Positions 45,568-54,313 of a stretch of DNA of 64,000 bases are shown piece by piece. How positions within the stretch are numbered: position 1 is the first letter of the stretch; the number at the start of each line of letters is the position of its first letter. The translations under genes and the position numbers were made by a program. The stretch is from positions 20,153 through 84,152 of the forward strand of contig JAIRVG010000045.1 of assembly GCA_031253995.1 (NCBI GenBank), in the 5' to 3' direction. The notes beneath the pieces were generated by a model. The model made no database searches. It was not told the origin of the DNA and saw nothing but the letters and a program-made list of their open reading frames with translations. This DNA comes from Paucimonas sp. Lineage in GTDB: Bacteria > Pseudomonadota > Gammaproteobacteria > Pseudomonadales > Pseudomonadaceae.

Positions 45568-47090
45568 AGCGACGAGTCCTCAGCTTCTTCTTCAGGGCTT
45601 TGCACGGCTTGCAGGGCCAGGGCGCCGGGGCCCGGTCCCATGGCGCCACGGGCGGCGCGTTCCTGCTCCAGCAGGCGCTGGGCACTGGCTTTCTGTTGCG
45701 GGTTCAGTTGCGCATCCAGCTCGCCGGCGAGGGCGGTGGACTGTTCGCTCGGGTTGGCCTGCGCCAGCTGGGCGAAGACCCAGGCGTTGACCGGATCCTG
45801 GCGGATGCCGTGGCCTTCGCTGAACAGCTGGGCCAGGGCGTAGTCGGCGCTGAGCTGGCCACCGCGGGCGGCTTGCAGCAGGTGGTCGACGGCCTTCTGT
45901 GGCTCGACGTTGCCCAGGTAGCCGCGGCGGTAGAGCTGGCCCAGGTAGTAATGGGCGCTGATCTCGCCGGCCTGGCCGGCGGCCAGCAGGTGGGTCTCGG
46001 CCTGCTTCGCGTCGGCGGGCAGGGTCTTGCCTTCGTAGTAGAGGCGGCCCAGCAGCAGCTCGGCGCGGGGTTGTTCGGCGGCGCGGCCTTTCTCGATGTA
46101 GCCGAGCAACTGGTCGCTGTCGCCCAGGTCGGGGAAGTCGTAGAGCAGTTGCGCCAGGCTGACCCAGGACGCCGGGTTCTGCGGGGCGATGTCTTCCAGC
46201 AGGGCCTGGGCGGTCTTTTCGTCGGTCTGGCCGAGGCTGCGGTCGGCGAGCACGCGGGCCACGCTGTCGACCCGGCTGGCCGGGATCTGGCCGCGCTGGT
46301 AGGCGCTTTTCATCTGCTCCAGCAGCGCCGCCTGCTGTTCCGGCTGGGCGCGTTTCTGGTAGACGGTGGCCAGTTCGACGTAGCAGATGTCGGTGGTGGC
46401 GAGCGCCGTCTTGCAGATGCGCTCGACCTCGGCAAGGTGCTGGTCGTAGGTGCCCTGGGTGCGGTACAGCAGGACCTGGGCCAGGCCGGCCTCGGGGTAG
46501 CCGGCGCTGCGCCATTGGTCGATCTGCTGCTGCGCGTTGACCTTGGGGAAGCTCTGCGGGTATTGCAGGTAGAGCATCGCCAGCGGGATCAGGGTGTTGC
46601 CTTCACCGGCGGCGAAGGCTTGCTTGAGCAGGGCTTCGGCTTCGTGGCGTTCTTCCTCGCTGGCGTCCGGTCTGGCGGCGAGCAGGCGGCCGAGGCGGGC
46701 CTGGGCGCGGGACGAGGTTTTCGCCGCGTCGCGGTAGGTGGCTTCGGCCTGCTTGAGCTTGGCCGGGTCGCCGGTTTCCACCTGGATATCGGCGAGGCCG
46801 ACCTGGGCGTCGCTGTAGCCGAGGTCGGCGAGTTGCCGGTAGTTGCGCTCGGCGGTGGCGGTGTCGCCGTTCTTCAGGGCTTCGTTGGCCAGGCGCTGGT
46901 CGGGGAGGCCGGCGCAGCCGGTGAGGCTGATGGCTATGGCCAGGGCACAGAGCAGGGGGGCTGCTGAGGGCCTCATCGCTGGCAAGCCAGCTCCCACAGG
47001 TCCTGTGTCGGACTCGATGGTGTGGCCAGCCGTGAACCCTGTGGGAGCTGGCTTGCCAGCGATTGCGGTCACCGCGGAATAACTGTTCAT
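45564..47090 (-). CDS. algK: Alginate export lipoprotein AlgK, with REP sequence in its first codons
   Basis: From ATG 47090 the product is 508 residues. The mature part ([20 protein letters not shown] onward, with many Sel1/TPR-like repeats) matches AlgK, the periplasmic scaffold that localises AlgE. Translation starts 13 bp after alg44 with GAGGG in front, but codons 10-38 are read through a REP pair (giving IAGKPAPTG and VGAGLPAM). An ATG supplied by the REP at 46976 would give 470 residues, close to the ~475 of P. aeruginosa, with a normal lipoprotein signal ([14 protein letters not shown]) but without a good ribosome site. Which start is used decides whether the signal peptide is about 60 or 23 residues long. 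Confidence 0.93.
   Translation of the reverse strand: MNSYSAVTAIAGKPAPTGFTAGHTIESDTGPVGAGLPAMRPSAAPLLCALAIAISLTGCAGLPDQRLANEALKNGDTATAERNYRQLADLGYSDAQVGLADIQVETGDPAKLKQAEATYRDAAKTSSRAQARLGRLLAARPDASEEERHEAEALLKQAFAAGEGNTLIPLAMLYLQYPQSFPKVNAQQQIDQWRSAGYPEAGLAQVLLYRTQGTYDQHLAEVERICKTALATTDICYVELATVYQKRAQPEQQAALLEQMKSAYQRGQIPASRVDSVARVLADRSLGQTDEKTAQALLEDIAPQNPASWVSLAQLLYDFPDLGDSDQLLGYIEKGRAAEQPRAELLLGRLYYEGKTLPADAKQAETHLLAAGQAGEISAHYYLGQLYRRGYLGNVEPQKAVDHLLQAARGGQLSADYALAQLFSEGHGIRQDPVNAWVFAQLAQANPSEQSTALAGELDAQLNPQQKASAQRLLEQERAARGAMGPGPGALALQAVQSPEEEAEDSSL
46968..47063. repeat. REP pair inside the 5' end of algK
   Basis: Facing REP copies lie at 46968-47000 and 47037-47063. They are within the open frame of algK and do not interrupt it. 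The hairpin would form in the mRNA just after the likely start codon. Confidence 0.9.
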
Positions 47091-47103
47091 CAAGGAACCC
47101 TCT

Positions 47104-48270
47104 TCAGAGCCCATGCGCCATGGCGCTGTCGATCAGCCAGTCCAGCGACGGCCCACGCTTGGCATTCACGCTGGCCGGACGCCCCACCAGCTCCGCCGGC
47201 ATCGGCGCATCCGGCTTGATCTGCACGCGGATGTCCGAGGACAGGTCGTCGCTGTTCAGGCTGGTGCTGCTGACGATCATCCCGGTGCGCGCTTCGTCGT
47301 CGCCGGCCACCTGGAAGTTGACCCGGGTGCCCGGCTTGACGTCGTCGAACTGGCGATAGCTGAAGCGTGCGTCCACGGTAGGGTTGGTGGTCCGCGGGAT
47401 CAGCTGGAAGATCGGCGCGCCCTTGGCCGCGTACTGGCCGTCGTCCACCAGCTGGCGGGCCACGGTGCAGTCGCAGGGGCTGGTGAGGGTGCCGCTCATC
47501 TGCTTGCCGAACAGTTCCTCGACCTTGGCCGGCTCCAGCTGTTCGTCATCCAGATGCCCCTTGAGCAGGTCGAGCATGCTGGTGCTGAACGAGGCCAGCG
47601 GCGCGCCCTTGACCACGTCGGCGCCGTTTTCCACCAGGGCCTGGACCGTGCCGTCGCGGGGCATGGTGACCTGGGTGGTGGGCACGCTGACCACGCCGGC
47701 TTCGGCATGGCTGACGAAGTACACGCCGTACACCGACTTGGCGATGAAACCGAAGGCCGCCACGCCCACCACGAACACGCCGAGGCTGAAGGTCACCGCC
47801 CGCAGCCGGCCCAGCGTGCTGAGGCCGCCGTTGTCGTGCTTCTGCTTGCGGGCCTTGGTGAAGTTGTCGCGCTGCAGGGTGCTGAGTACGTCGCCGATGC
47901 TGATCAGCTCGCCGGACAGGTGCGAGGTGATGATGTGGCGCAGGGTGGCGATGTCCCGCGGTTCGAGGTTCTGGAACTCGACGCCGGCGCGGCCGGTGTT
48001 GGGGTTGTAGACCCGCACCAGGAACTCGACGTCCATCGACAGGCCGAGGTTGTCGACGGTGAACTGCAGGCGCCCGCGGATCACCTCGCCGAGGGTCAGC
48101 GGCTGCTTGGCGTGGAAGCTCATGCCGCCGGCGGAGAGATCGTCGATCTTCACCTCCAGGGTTTCGCGGTTCTCGCCCAGGTAGCGCAACTTGGCGGGGA
48201 TCTTCACCCGGGCATGCTGGCGCTGGGTCTCGGATTCATGCACGACATTGACGTTCACGGCGGTATTCAT
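47104..48270 (-). CDS. alg44: c-di-GMP-binding alginate co-polymerase
   Basis: A 388-residue inner-membrane protein. The PilZ domain has Arg17 and Arg21 in RQHAR and Asp44-x-Ser46-x-x-Gly49 in DDLSAGG, all c-di-GMP contacts at the same numbers as in P. aeruginosa. One membrane span (VTFSLGVFVVGVAAFGFIA) is followed by an HlyD-like periplasmic part. Binding of c-di-GMP switches on the Alg8 polymerase. It lies 39 bp after alg8. Confidence 0.96.
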   Translation of the reverse strand: MNTAVNVNVVHESETQRQHARVKIPAKLRYLGENRETLEVKIDDLSAGGMSFHAKQPLTLGEVIRGRLQFTVDNLGLSMDVEFLVRVYNPNTGRAGVEFQNLEPRDIATLRHIITSHLSGELISIGDVLSTLQRDNFTKARKQKHDNGGLSTLGRLRAVTFSLGVFVVGVAAFGFIAKSVYGVYFVSHAEAGVVSVPTTQVTMPRDGTVQALVENGADVVKGAPLASFSTSMLDLLKGHLDDEQLEPAKVEELFGKQMSGTLTSPCDCTVARQLVDDGQYAAKGAPIFQLIPRTTNPTVDARFSYRQFDDVKPGTRVNFQVAGDDEARTGMIVSSTSLNSDDLSSDIRVQIKPDAPMPAELVGRPASVNAKRGPSLDWLIDSAMAHGL

Positions 48271-48309
48271 GGTGATGTTTTTCCTGTTGGATCCGTAGGG
48301 GGCTGCGAC

Positions 48310-49800
48310 TCACACGACCACGAACAGCACAGCAACGAAGATGCTGGCCGCCGAGAAGGTCATGGTCCGGGAGGACCAGGTGTTGAACCATTGTTGAAAG
48401 CTGGCGAGGTCGCGTTTGAGTGCGGTGGGCTGGCGGGTCCAGGACTGCCGGTCGAGGCGGAAGAACACGTAGATCTTCATCAGTGCCCCGACGATCTGGT
48501 TGTAATAGAGGATCAGCGGATAGGCCGGGCCGATCTTGTGTCCGGAGCACAGCAGCATGATCGTCAGGATCAGGCGGGTGATGCCGATCCACAGCAGGTA
48601 GGCGAGGAGGAACTTGGCGCCGAACTTGAAGCTGGCGATCATCGCCACGGTCAGGCCGAGCAGGCTGGTCCACATCGACACGCGCTGGTCGAACAGCACG
48701 ACGCTGGTGAACAGGCCGAGGCGGCGCATGCCCAGCCCCAGGGCGCGGGAGTTCTGCCGCAGGTTGTTGCCGTACCAGCGGTACATCAGTTTGCGGCTGG
48801 CCTTGAAGAAGCTCTTTTCCGGCGGGTGCTCGACGGTGTTGATGTCGGCGTCGGGCACGTAGAAAGTGTCGTAGCCCAGGCGCATCAGGCTGAACCAGCT
48901 GGACTTGTCGTCGCCGGTGAGGAAGCGGAAGCGGCCGAGGCGCCAGTGGTACAGCGAGTCGCTTTCCACGTCGGCGATGAATTCGGGGTTGGTGACCACG
49001 GTGGCGCGGAACATCGACATGCGCCCGGTCATGGTCAGCACGCGCTTGGACAGGGCCATGGAGCACATGTTGATGTGGCGCTGGGCGAAGCGCAGCTTGT
49101 GCCACTCGCTCATGACGTAGCCGCCGCGTACTTCGCAGAATTCGTTGGTGGTCAGGCCGCCGACGTTGCCGAACAGCTTGAACCAGGGCACGGTCTTGCG
49201 CACCACGCCTTCGCCGAGCACGGTGTCGCCATCGATCACCGCGACCACTGCGTTCTCGTCCGGCAGGTGGCGGGAGATGGCGCGGAAACCGAAGGCCAGG
49301 CCATCACGCTTGCCGGTGCCGGCGATGCGCACGAAGTCCAGGCTGACGTGTTCCGGCGGGTTGTACTTGGCCCACAGGCTCTTGATCAGCAGTTCATCGG
49401 ACATTTCCACCAGCGAGCAGACCACGGTGGTGGGGTAGCCGCACTGGATCGCTTCGCGGATCACCGAGCTGTAGACCTGGGCGGTGGTCAGGGCGTCGAT
49501 GCGGAAGCTGGTGACCATCAGGTAGACGTGGGATGGATCGGCGGCCTTGCCGAGTTTTTGCACCTTGCGCCGCAGCCGTGGGTAGACCACGTAGAGGAAC
49601 AGCATGCCGCGCACGAAGTGCGTCGCGCCCATGGAGTAGCGCCAGATGCCGACCGCGCCGATCAGGAACAGGAAGTCCTTGGAGTCGGGGTCGAACAGGG
49701 TGTTGGGCAGGGCCAGGGCGATCAGCATGAGCAGGCTCACGTAGAACAGCCAACCGGCGGCCTGCAGCAGGCCGTGCTTGAGGCTTTGCATGTTCAGCAT
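48310..49800 (-). CDS. alg8: Alginate polymerase Alg8 (GT2 glycosyltransferase)
   Basis: A 496-residue inner-membrane enzyme that polymerises GDP-mannuronate. Two N-terminal spans are followed by the GT-A domain with the metal-binding DGD in [14 protein letters not shown] and [21 protein letters not shown]. The RWYGN segment stands where related synthases carry their QxxRW motif. Several C-terminal spans follow ([14 protein letters not shown] and [14 protein letters not shown] runs). It needs Alg44 and c-di-GMP. It lies 72 bp after algD. Confidence 0.96.
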   Translation of the reverse strand: MLNMQSLKHGLLQAAGWLFYVSLLMLIALALPNTLFDPDSKDFLFLIGAVGIWRYSMGATHFVRGMLFLYVVYPRLRRKVQKLGKAADPSHVYLMVTSFRIDALTTAQVYSSVIREAIQCGYPTTVVCSLVEMSDELLIKSLWAKYNPPEHVSLDFVRIAGTGKRDGLAFGFRAISRHLPDENAVVAVIDGDTVLGEGVVRKTVPWFKLFGNVGGLTTNEFCEVRGGYVMSEWHKLRFAQRHINMCSMALSKRVLTMTGRMSMFRATVVTNPEFIADVESDSLYHWRLGRFRFLTGDDKSSWFSLMRLGYDTFYVPDADINTVEHPPEKSFFKASRKLMYRWYGNNLRQNSRALGLGMRRLGLFTSVVLFDQRVSMWTSLLGLTVAMIASFKFGAKFLLAYLLWIGITRLILTIMLLCSGHKIGPAYPLILYYNQIVGALMKIYVFFRLDRQSWTRQPTALKRDLASFQQWFNTWSSRTMTFSAASIFVAVLFVVV

Positions 49801-49872
49801 CCGTATCGGTGACGGGACGGTGTTGGGACTGTGCTGGGAGCGCGCGGGGCCCGGAGGCCCCGCGCGGCCTGC

Positions 49873-51189
49873 TTACCAGCAGATGCCTTCGGTACGGCTG
49901 ACCGGGCAGGTGGGCTTGCTCATGAAGCCCACCAGGTCGATCACCTGCTTGCCGGCCGGCGCTTGTTGGGCGAGGGCGCGGAACTGCTCGTCGCGGTTGC
50001 CGAGGACGATGATCTCGGCGTCGTCGATGACCTTCTGGAAATCGGCGTTGAGCAGGGAGGAGACGTGAGGGATCTTCGACTCGATGTAGTCCTTGTTGGC
50101 GCCGTGCACGCGGGCGTACTCGACGTTCTGGTCGTAGATGTTCAACTGGTAGCCCTTGCCGATCAGGCGCTCGGCCAGTTCCACCAGCGGGCTCTCGCGC
50201 AGGTCGTCGGTGCCGGCCTTGAAGCTCAGGCCGAGCAGGGCGACCTTGCGCTTGTCATGGCTTTCGATGATGTCGAAGGCGTTCTGCACCTGGGATTCGT
50301 TGCTGCGCATCAGCGAGTCGAGCAGCGGTGCCTTCACGTCGAGGCTGCCGGCGCGGTAGGTGAGGGCGCGCACGTCCTTGGGCAGGCACGAGCCGCCGAA
50401 GGCGAAGCCCGGGCGCATGTAGTACTGGGACAGGTTGAGGGCCTTGTCCTGGCAGACCACGTCCATCACTTCGCGACCATCGACGCCCACCGCCTTGGCG
50501 ATGTTGCCGATCTCGTTGGCGAAGGTGACCTTGGTGGCGTGCCAGACGTTGCAGGTGTACTTGATCATCTCGGCGACCTCGATGTCCTTGCGGATGATCG
50601 GTGCGTCGAGTTCTTCGTAGAGGGCCTGGAGCACGTCGCCGCTGGCCTTGTCCAGTTCACCGATGACGGTCATCGGCGGCTGGTCGTAGTCCTTGATCGC
50701 GGTGCTTTCGCGCAGGAACTCGGGGTTTACCGCCACGCCGAAATCGACCCCGGCCTTCTTTCCGGAGCAGTCTTCGAGGATCGGGATCACCACGTTCTTC
50801 ACGGTGCCCGGCAATACGGTGCTGCGCACCACGATGGTGTGGCGGCTGGCTTTCTCGCGCAGCACGAAACCGATTTCGCGGCACACCGACTCGATGTATT
50901 CGAGACCGAGGTCGCCGTTCTTCTTGCTCGGGGTGCCGACGCAGATCATCGACACGTCGGTGTCGCGGATGGCCTGGGAGAAGTCGGTGGTGCCGCTCAG
51001 GCGGCGGTTGGCGATGCCTTGCTGCAGCAGGGCTTCGAGGCCGGGTTCGACGATGGGCGACTTGCCCTGGTTGATCAGGTCGATCTTGGTTGCCGACACA
51101 TCCACGCCGATGACCTCATGGCCCCGGGCAGACAGGCAACCGGCACAGACTGCACCCACATAACCCAAACCAAAGATGCTGATACGCAT
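49873..51189 (-). CDS. algD: GDP-mannose 6-dehydrogenase
   Basis: A 438-residue cytoplasmic enzyme that oxidises GDP-mannose to GDP-mannuronate, the committed step of alginate synthesis. The Rossmann motif GLGYVGAVCAGCLSARG is at residues 7-23. The active-site Cys is in GFAFGGSCLPKDVRAL, and the C-terminal domain contains KAGTDDLRESPLVELAE. The ATG at 51189 has AGGTGA at normal distance, better than the ATG nine bases earlier, which touches that site. algD is the first gene of the operon, driven by an AlgU-type promoter about 440 bp away. Confidence 0.97.
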   Translation of the reverse strand: MRISIFGLGYVGAVCAGCLSARGHEVIGVDVSATKIDLINQGKSPIVEPGLEALLQQGIANRRLSGTTDFSQAIRDTDVSMICVGTPSKKNGDLGLEYIESVCREIGFVLREKASRHTIVVRSTVLPGTVKNVVIPILEDCSGKKAGVDFGVAVNPEFLRESTAIKDYDQPPMTVIGELDKASGDVLQALYEELDAPIIRKDIEVAEMIKYTCNVWHATKVTFANEIGNIAKAVGVDGREVMDVVCQDKALNLSQYYMRPGFAFGGSCLPKDVRALTYRAGSLDVKAPLLDSLMRSNESQVQNAFDIIESHDKRKVALLGLSFKAGTDDLRESPLVELAERLIGKGYQLNIYDQNVEYARVHGANKDYIESKIPHVSSLLNADFQKVIDDAEIIVLGNRDEQFRALAQQAPAGKQVIDLVGFMSKPTCPVSRTEGICW

Positions 51190-51198
51190 CGCATTCAC

Positions 51199-51627
51199 CT
51201 CATGTCGTTAGCTACGCCGATTCCATTCAAAGAACCGGACCGGATTGAATTACCAGCCGTTTTCCGGGCGCACGAAACCGTTCCGTTAGTTCGCGGTTTC
51301 GAACGCAGGCATAAGTAAATTGTGAGCGCGCAAAACAATGCACTCATATAAGGCAGGCAAAGGCCATAAAACGGGGCATGCCCCAAAACGCTAGCCGTCT
51401 TTATTGCAGTACCGAACTTTCAATACTGCTGTGCTTGTTTTTTCAAGTGGATAAAATCCTTTGAAATCAACCACTAGGACGAATTTTGAGTGCGTCTTCT
51501 CCTGGGCGTGAGCGGCGCGCCGGACGGGTTCCGGGCGGGTGCTCTACTGGGTCCTGACAACTTTTACTGTGACCGTTTGGTTATGTAAGTCATTTCTCAC
51601 GTGACGCTTGAAAATCGCTACGGGTGG
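51199..51627 (-). other. Long untranslated leader of algD
   Basis: About 430 bp between the AlgU-like promoter and algD hold no supportable gene. P. aeruginosa algD also has a leader of over 350 nt that serves post-transcriptional control. I see AT-rich segments (51340-51480) but no clear structure or known riboswitch. Confidence 0.6.
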
Positions 51628-51655
51628 TATGAGCGGGGGAGGCGGGGAGAAGTTC
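51628..51655 (-). promoter_or_regulatory. AlgU (sigma-22) promoter of the alginate operon
   Basis: On the minus strand GAACTT-N17-TCATA lies 439 bp before algD. The -35 is exact and the -10 is one base from the TCCTA/TCTGA forms used by AlgU. Spacing and distance resemble the P. aeruginosa algD promoter. Confidence 0.75.
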
Positions 51656-51930
51656 CGGGGGTGGCAAAGTGCTGGTGAAAGAATTTTTAATATTTTTTCC
51701 GATATGGATGCTTTCAATCTGATAGCACGCGGGAGTTTCACCCCGATATATAAAGGGTGAACTTGAGGTGGGATGGTTTTGTGCCAGTACGCGAAATTTT
51801 TTCAGGATTTTTCGTCAAAAAACTACGAACGGTCTTATGGCGTTTTGCGATAACGGCGGGGTGGTGGTTTTGTGGCGCCGGAATATTGGCGATTTCGAGG
51901 TGGAATGCGCTAACCAACGGCTGGCAGAAA
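51656..51930. other. AT-rich upstream region of algD, no gene
   Basis: This 275-bp stretch is clearly richer in A/T than its surroundings (for example around 51680-51750 and 51800-51825). It contains an AlgR-like sequence at 51824-51833 but no credible reading frame. Such regions before algD usually bind several regulators. Confidence 0.5.
51824..51833 (-). promoter_or_regulatory. AlgR-like binding sequence
   Basis: ACCGTTCGTA on the minus strand differs in one base from the AlgR site ACCGTTCGTC. It lies about 170 bp upstream of the AlgU-like -35. A single 9/10 match is only suggestive. Confidence 0.4.
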
Positions 51931-51965
51931 AACCTGTGGGAGCGGGTGAACCCGCTCCCACAAGG
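51931..51965. repeat. Second-type REP hairpin (GGGAGCGGGT) after yaaA
   Basis: CCTGTGGGAGCGGG-TGAA-CCCGCTCCCACAAGG forms a tight hairpin 11 bp past the yaaA stop. It differs from the other REPs of the window by having GCGGGTTCACCCGC in place of GCTGGCTTGCCAGC. Probably a transcript end. Confidence 0.8.
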
Positions 51966-51976
51966 TCATGTGGCGA

Positions 51977-52756
51977 TCAGTCGATCGGGTGATCGCGCAG
52001 GAACACCAGGTTATCCACCTTCGACAGTTCGGCACTGTAGTAGTACCCCTGCACATCGAACTGCTTGAGCTTCTCCGGGTCCTGGATGCGTTCCTGGATC
52101 ACGAAGCGGCTCATCAGGCCCCGGGCCTTCTTGGCGTAGAAGCTGATGATCTTGTACTGCCCGTTCTTCTGGTCACGGAACTCGGTGTTGATCACCCGCG
52201 CATTCAGGGCGCTGCGCTTCACCGCGCTGAAGTACTCGTTGCTGGCCAGGTTGAGCAGCAGGTCGTCGCCTTGCTCGGCCAGGGCCTGGTTCAGCCATTC
52301 GCTGATCCGCGTGCCCCAGAAGGCATACAGGTCCTTGCCGCGGGCATTGGCCAGCTTGGTGCCCATTTCCAGGCGATAGGGCTGCATCAGGTCCAGCGGG
52401 CGCAGCAGGCCGTACAGGCCGGAGAGCATGCGCAGGTGGTCCTGGGCATAGCTGAAGTCGTCCTCGCCCAGGCTCTCGGCGTCCAGCCCGGTATAGACGT
52501 CGCCCTTGAACGCCAGCAGCGCCTGCTTGGCATTGGCCGGGGTGAAGTCCGGGGTCCAGCTGCCGAAGCGCGCGGCGTTCAGGCCGGCCAGCTTGTCGGA
52601 CAGGTGCATCAGCTCGCTGATCTGCGCCGGCGACAGCTCGCGCAGTTGCTGGATCAGCTCCTGGGAGTCGTCCAGGTATTGCGGCAGGGTGTGCCGCGCC
52701 GTCACCGGCGGGGTGTCGTAGTCGAGGGTCTTGGCGGGGGAAATCACCGTCAGCAT
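51977..52756 (-). CDS. yaaA: Peroxide stress protein YaaA
   Basis: A 259-residue protein of the YaaA/DUF328 family. The N-terminal hallmark is [18 protein letters not shown], followed by [12 protein letters not shown] and [45 protein letters not shown] near the C-terminus is also characteristic. In E. coli YaaA binds DNA and lowers free iron during peroxide stress. It is divergent from the deacetylase-like gene. Confidence 0.95.
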   Translation of the reverse strand: MLTVISPAKTLDYDTPPVTARHTLPQYLDDSQELIQQLRELSPAQISELMHLSDKLAGLNAARFGSWTPDFTPANAKQALLAFKGDVYTGLDAESLGEDDFSYAQDHLRMLSGLYGLLRPLDLMQPYRLEMGTKLANARGKDLYAFWGTRISEWLNQALAEQGDDLLLNLASNEYFSAVKRSALNARVINTEFRDQKNGQYKIISFYAKKARGLMSRFVIQERIQDPEKLKQFDVQGYYYSAELSKVDNLVFLRDHPID

Positions 52757-52878
52757 GAGGTCGGCTCCTTGAATCGTCGGGGGATTCTACGGGGCGGGGC
52801 GGATGTTCTCCAGCTATCGCGGCGATAGACGGACGCGCTGCTATAGTGGCCGGCGGATCAACCCAAGAGTCTCTACCC

Positions 52879-54006
52879 GTGCGCCTAGCCCTCGTTGTCC
52901 TGACCGCCTTGCTCGCCTTCGGCGCCCAGGCCGCCCCGCAGCAGATCGCGATTTTCGACCGCAGCCACTGGCCGGAATCCCTCGACACGCCGGCGCTGTT
53001 CGATGTCGCCTCGCGGGCCGAGATCCTGTCCTTCGCCCGGGTGCTGGCGGAAACCGAGTCCCTCGACGATGCGACCCTGACCGCCCGCCTGCAACTGCGC
53101 CAGGCCAACCTGCCGATGGTCCGCGAGGTGCGCGAGCGCGTGTGGCGGACCCTGTGGCGCAACTACGACATGGCCCAGCAGAGCTGCGAGCAGGATGCCT
53201 CGTTCTGCTACGCGGTGGAGAATCTCGGCGACCTGCGCCGCACCGCCGCCACCTTCGCCGTCGAGGCCGATTCCTTCTATGCCGGCTGGGCCGAACCGAG
53301 CCGGCAGTTCCATATCGCCTACGTCAACGAGCTGCTGCGCAAGGCCGCGCTGTTCCCCCAGACCGCCAGCGAGGTGGCGTTCTTCTCGCCGCAGGAAGTC
53401 ACCGGCGATCGCCTCAACGACCGCCTGTTCCTGCTCAGCTTCGACGGCGGCCCGAGCGTGCTGCCGGGCAGCACCGAGGCCCTGGCCACTTTCCTGCGCA
53501 AGCAGAAGATGGAGGGGCTGTTCTTCGTCCTCGGGCAGAACCTGCAGACCCGCCGCGACAAGCAGTCGATGCAAGCGCTGCGGGATATCTACCGCGGCCA
53601 GTGCGTCGGCACCCAGGGCTGGCAATACCGTTCCCATGCCCAGTGGCAGGACTGGGAAGACTCGGTGATCCGCGGCGTGGCGCGGGCGCAGAGCGACCTG
53701 CCGGAGCAGTACGTGCCGCTGTTCCGCCCGCCCTACGGCCAGCGCCGCGCCGACAGCCCGGCCTTCTTCGCCAGCCAGAACCTGCGGGTAACCTTGTGGG
53801 ACATCGATGCCCAGGACCTCAGCCCGCTCACCGCCGAGCAGTCGGCGCAGCGCACCCTGACCCTGATGCTGCTGTGGCGTCGTGGCCTGATCCAGCTGCA
53901 TGACAGCCAGCCGAAGGCGCAGGAAGTGGTGACCTGGTTGCTGAGCAACACGGCACAGAGCGGGATCGGCTGGGAGGGGTGCAAGGACTTTGCCGCAGGG
54001 CAATGA
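52879..54006 (+). CDS. Polysaccharide-deacetylase-family protein, degenerate active site
   Basis: A 375-residue exported protein with signal peptide (LALVVLTALLAFGAQA), starting at GTG 52879. The NodB-type domain occupies residues ~180-360: motif 1 reads SFDGGPS instead of TFDDGP, the HxxxH metal site reads QYRSH, motif 3 is intact (RPPYGQ), and LIQLHDSQ supplies the C-terminal His. The metal-binding Asp and one His are therefore replaced. The N-terminal 160 residues are a helical domain I do not recognise. It may bind rather than hydrolyse glycans. Confidence 0.75.
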   Translation: MRLALVVLTALLAFGAQAAPQQIAIFDRSHWPESLDTPALFDVASRAEILSFARVLAETESLDDATLTARLQLRQANLPMVREVRERVWRTLWRNYDMAQQSCEQDASFCYAVENLGDLRRTAATFAVEADSFYAGWAEPSRQFHIAYVNELLRKAALFPQTASEVAFFSPQEVTGDRLNDRLFLLSFDGGPSVLPGSTEALATFLRKQKMEGLFFVLGQNLQTRRDKQSMQALRDIYRGQCVGTQGWQYRSHAQWQDWEDSVIRGVARAQSDLPEQYVPLFRPPYGQRRADSPAFFASQNLRVTLWDIDAQDLSPLTAEQSAQRTLTLMLLWRRGLIQLHDSQPKAQEVVTWLLSNTAQSGIGWEGCKDFAAGQ

Positions 54007-54313
54007 GGGAGGGTTTGGGCGAAACGTTTCAACGGGGTCCACTCATGACTGTAGTCGTGCTTTTCGCACCCGCCAAGGGCTATTCGTCAAACCGAAAAAT
54101 AAACTTCACTTACCGATGAAAACGCTTTTTCCGGTAATGGTTTTTGCGGTATGTAGGAGTCAGACAGCCGAATCCTGCAGCCAGGTGGCGTCTTAGGACT
54201 CTCCTTGTGCAGGTGTGCTTCCCGCCCGTAACGACGCGGATACGGGAAGAGCGGCGGTCACTCTGCGGTGCGGCAGTAGCGCGCCGTGTAGCTCCCACAC
54301 AAGGTGACCGAGT
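54007..54313 (+). other. Leader/promoter region before the PhoH-like gene, no gene seen
   Basis: This 307-bp gap contains no reading frame with a family match. A 26-codon frame at 54116 (MKTLFPVMVFAVC) has no support beyond its ATG. The region probably holds the promoter and 5' leader of the next gene. Confidence 0.5.

Noticed and set aside
47113..49812. A long open frame on the plus strand opposite alg44 and alg8 (about 900 codons)
   Set aside because: It mirrors the codon periodicity of the alginate genes, has His/Gln/Val-rich low-complexity sequence and no family features. High-GC genes often leave antisense frames open.
51757..52068. Plus-strand frame of 103 codons upstream of algD
   Set aside because: It runs through AT-rich regulatory DNA and the REP hairpin, then over the end of yaaA; no family or codon-use support.
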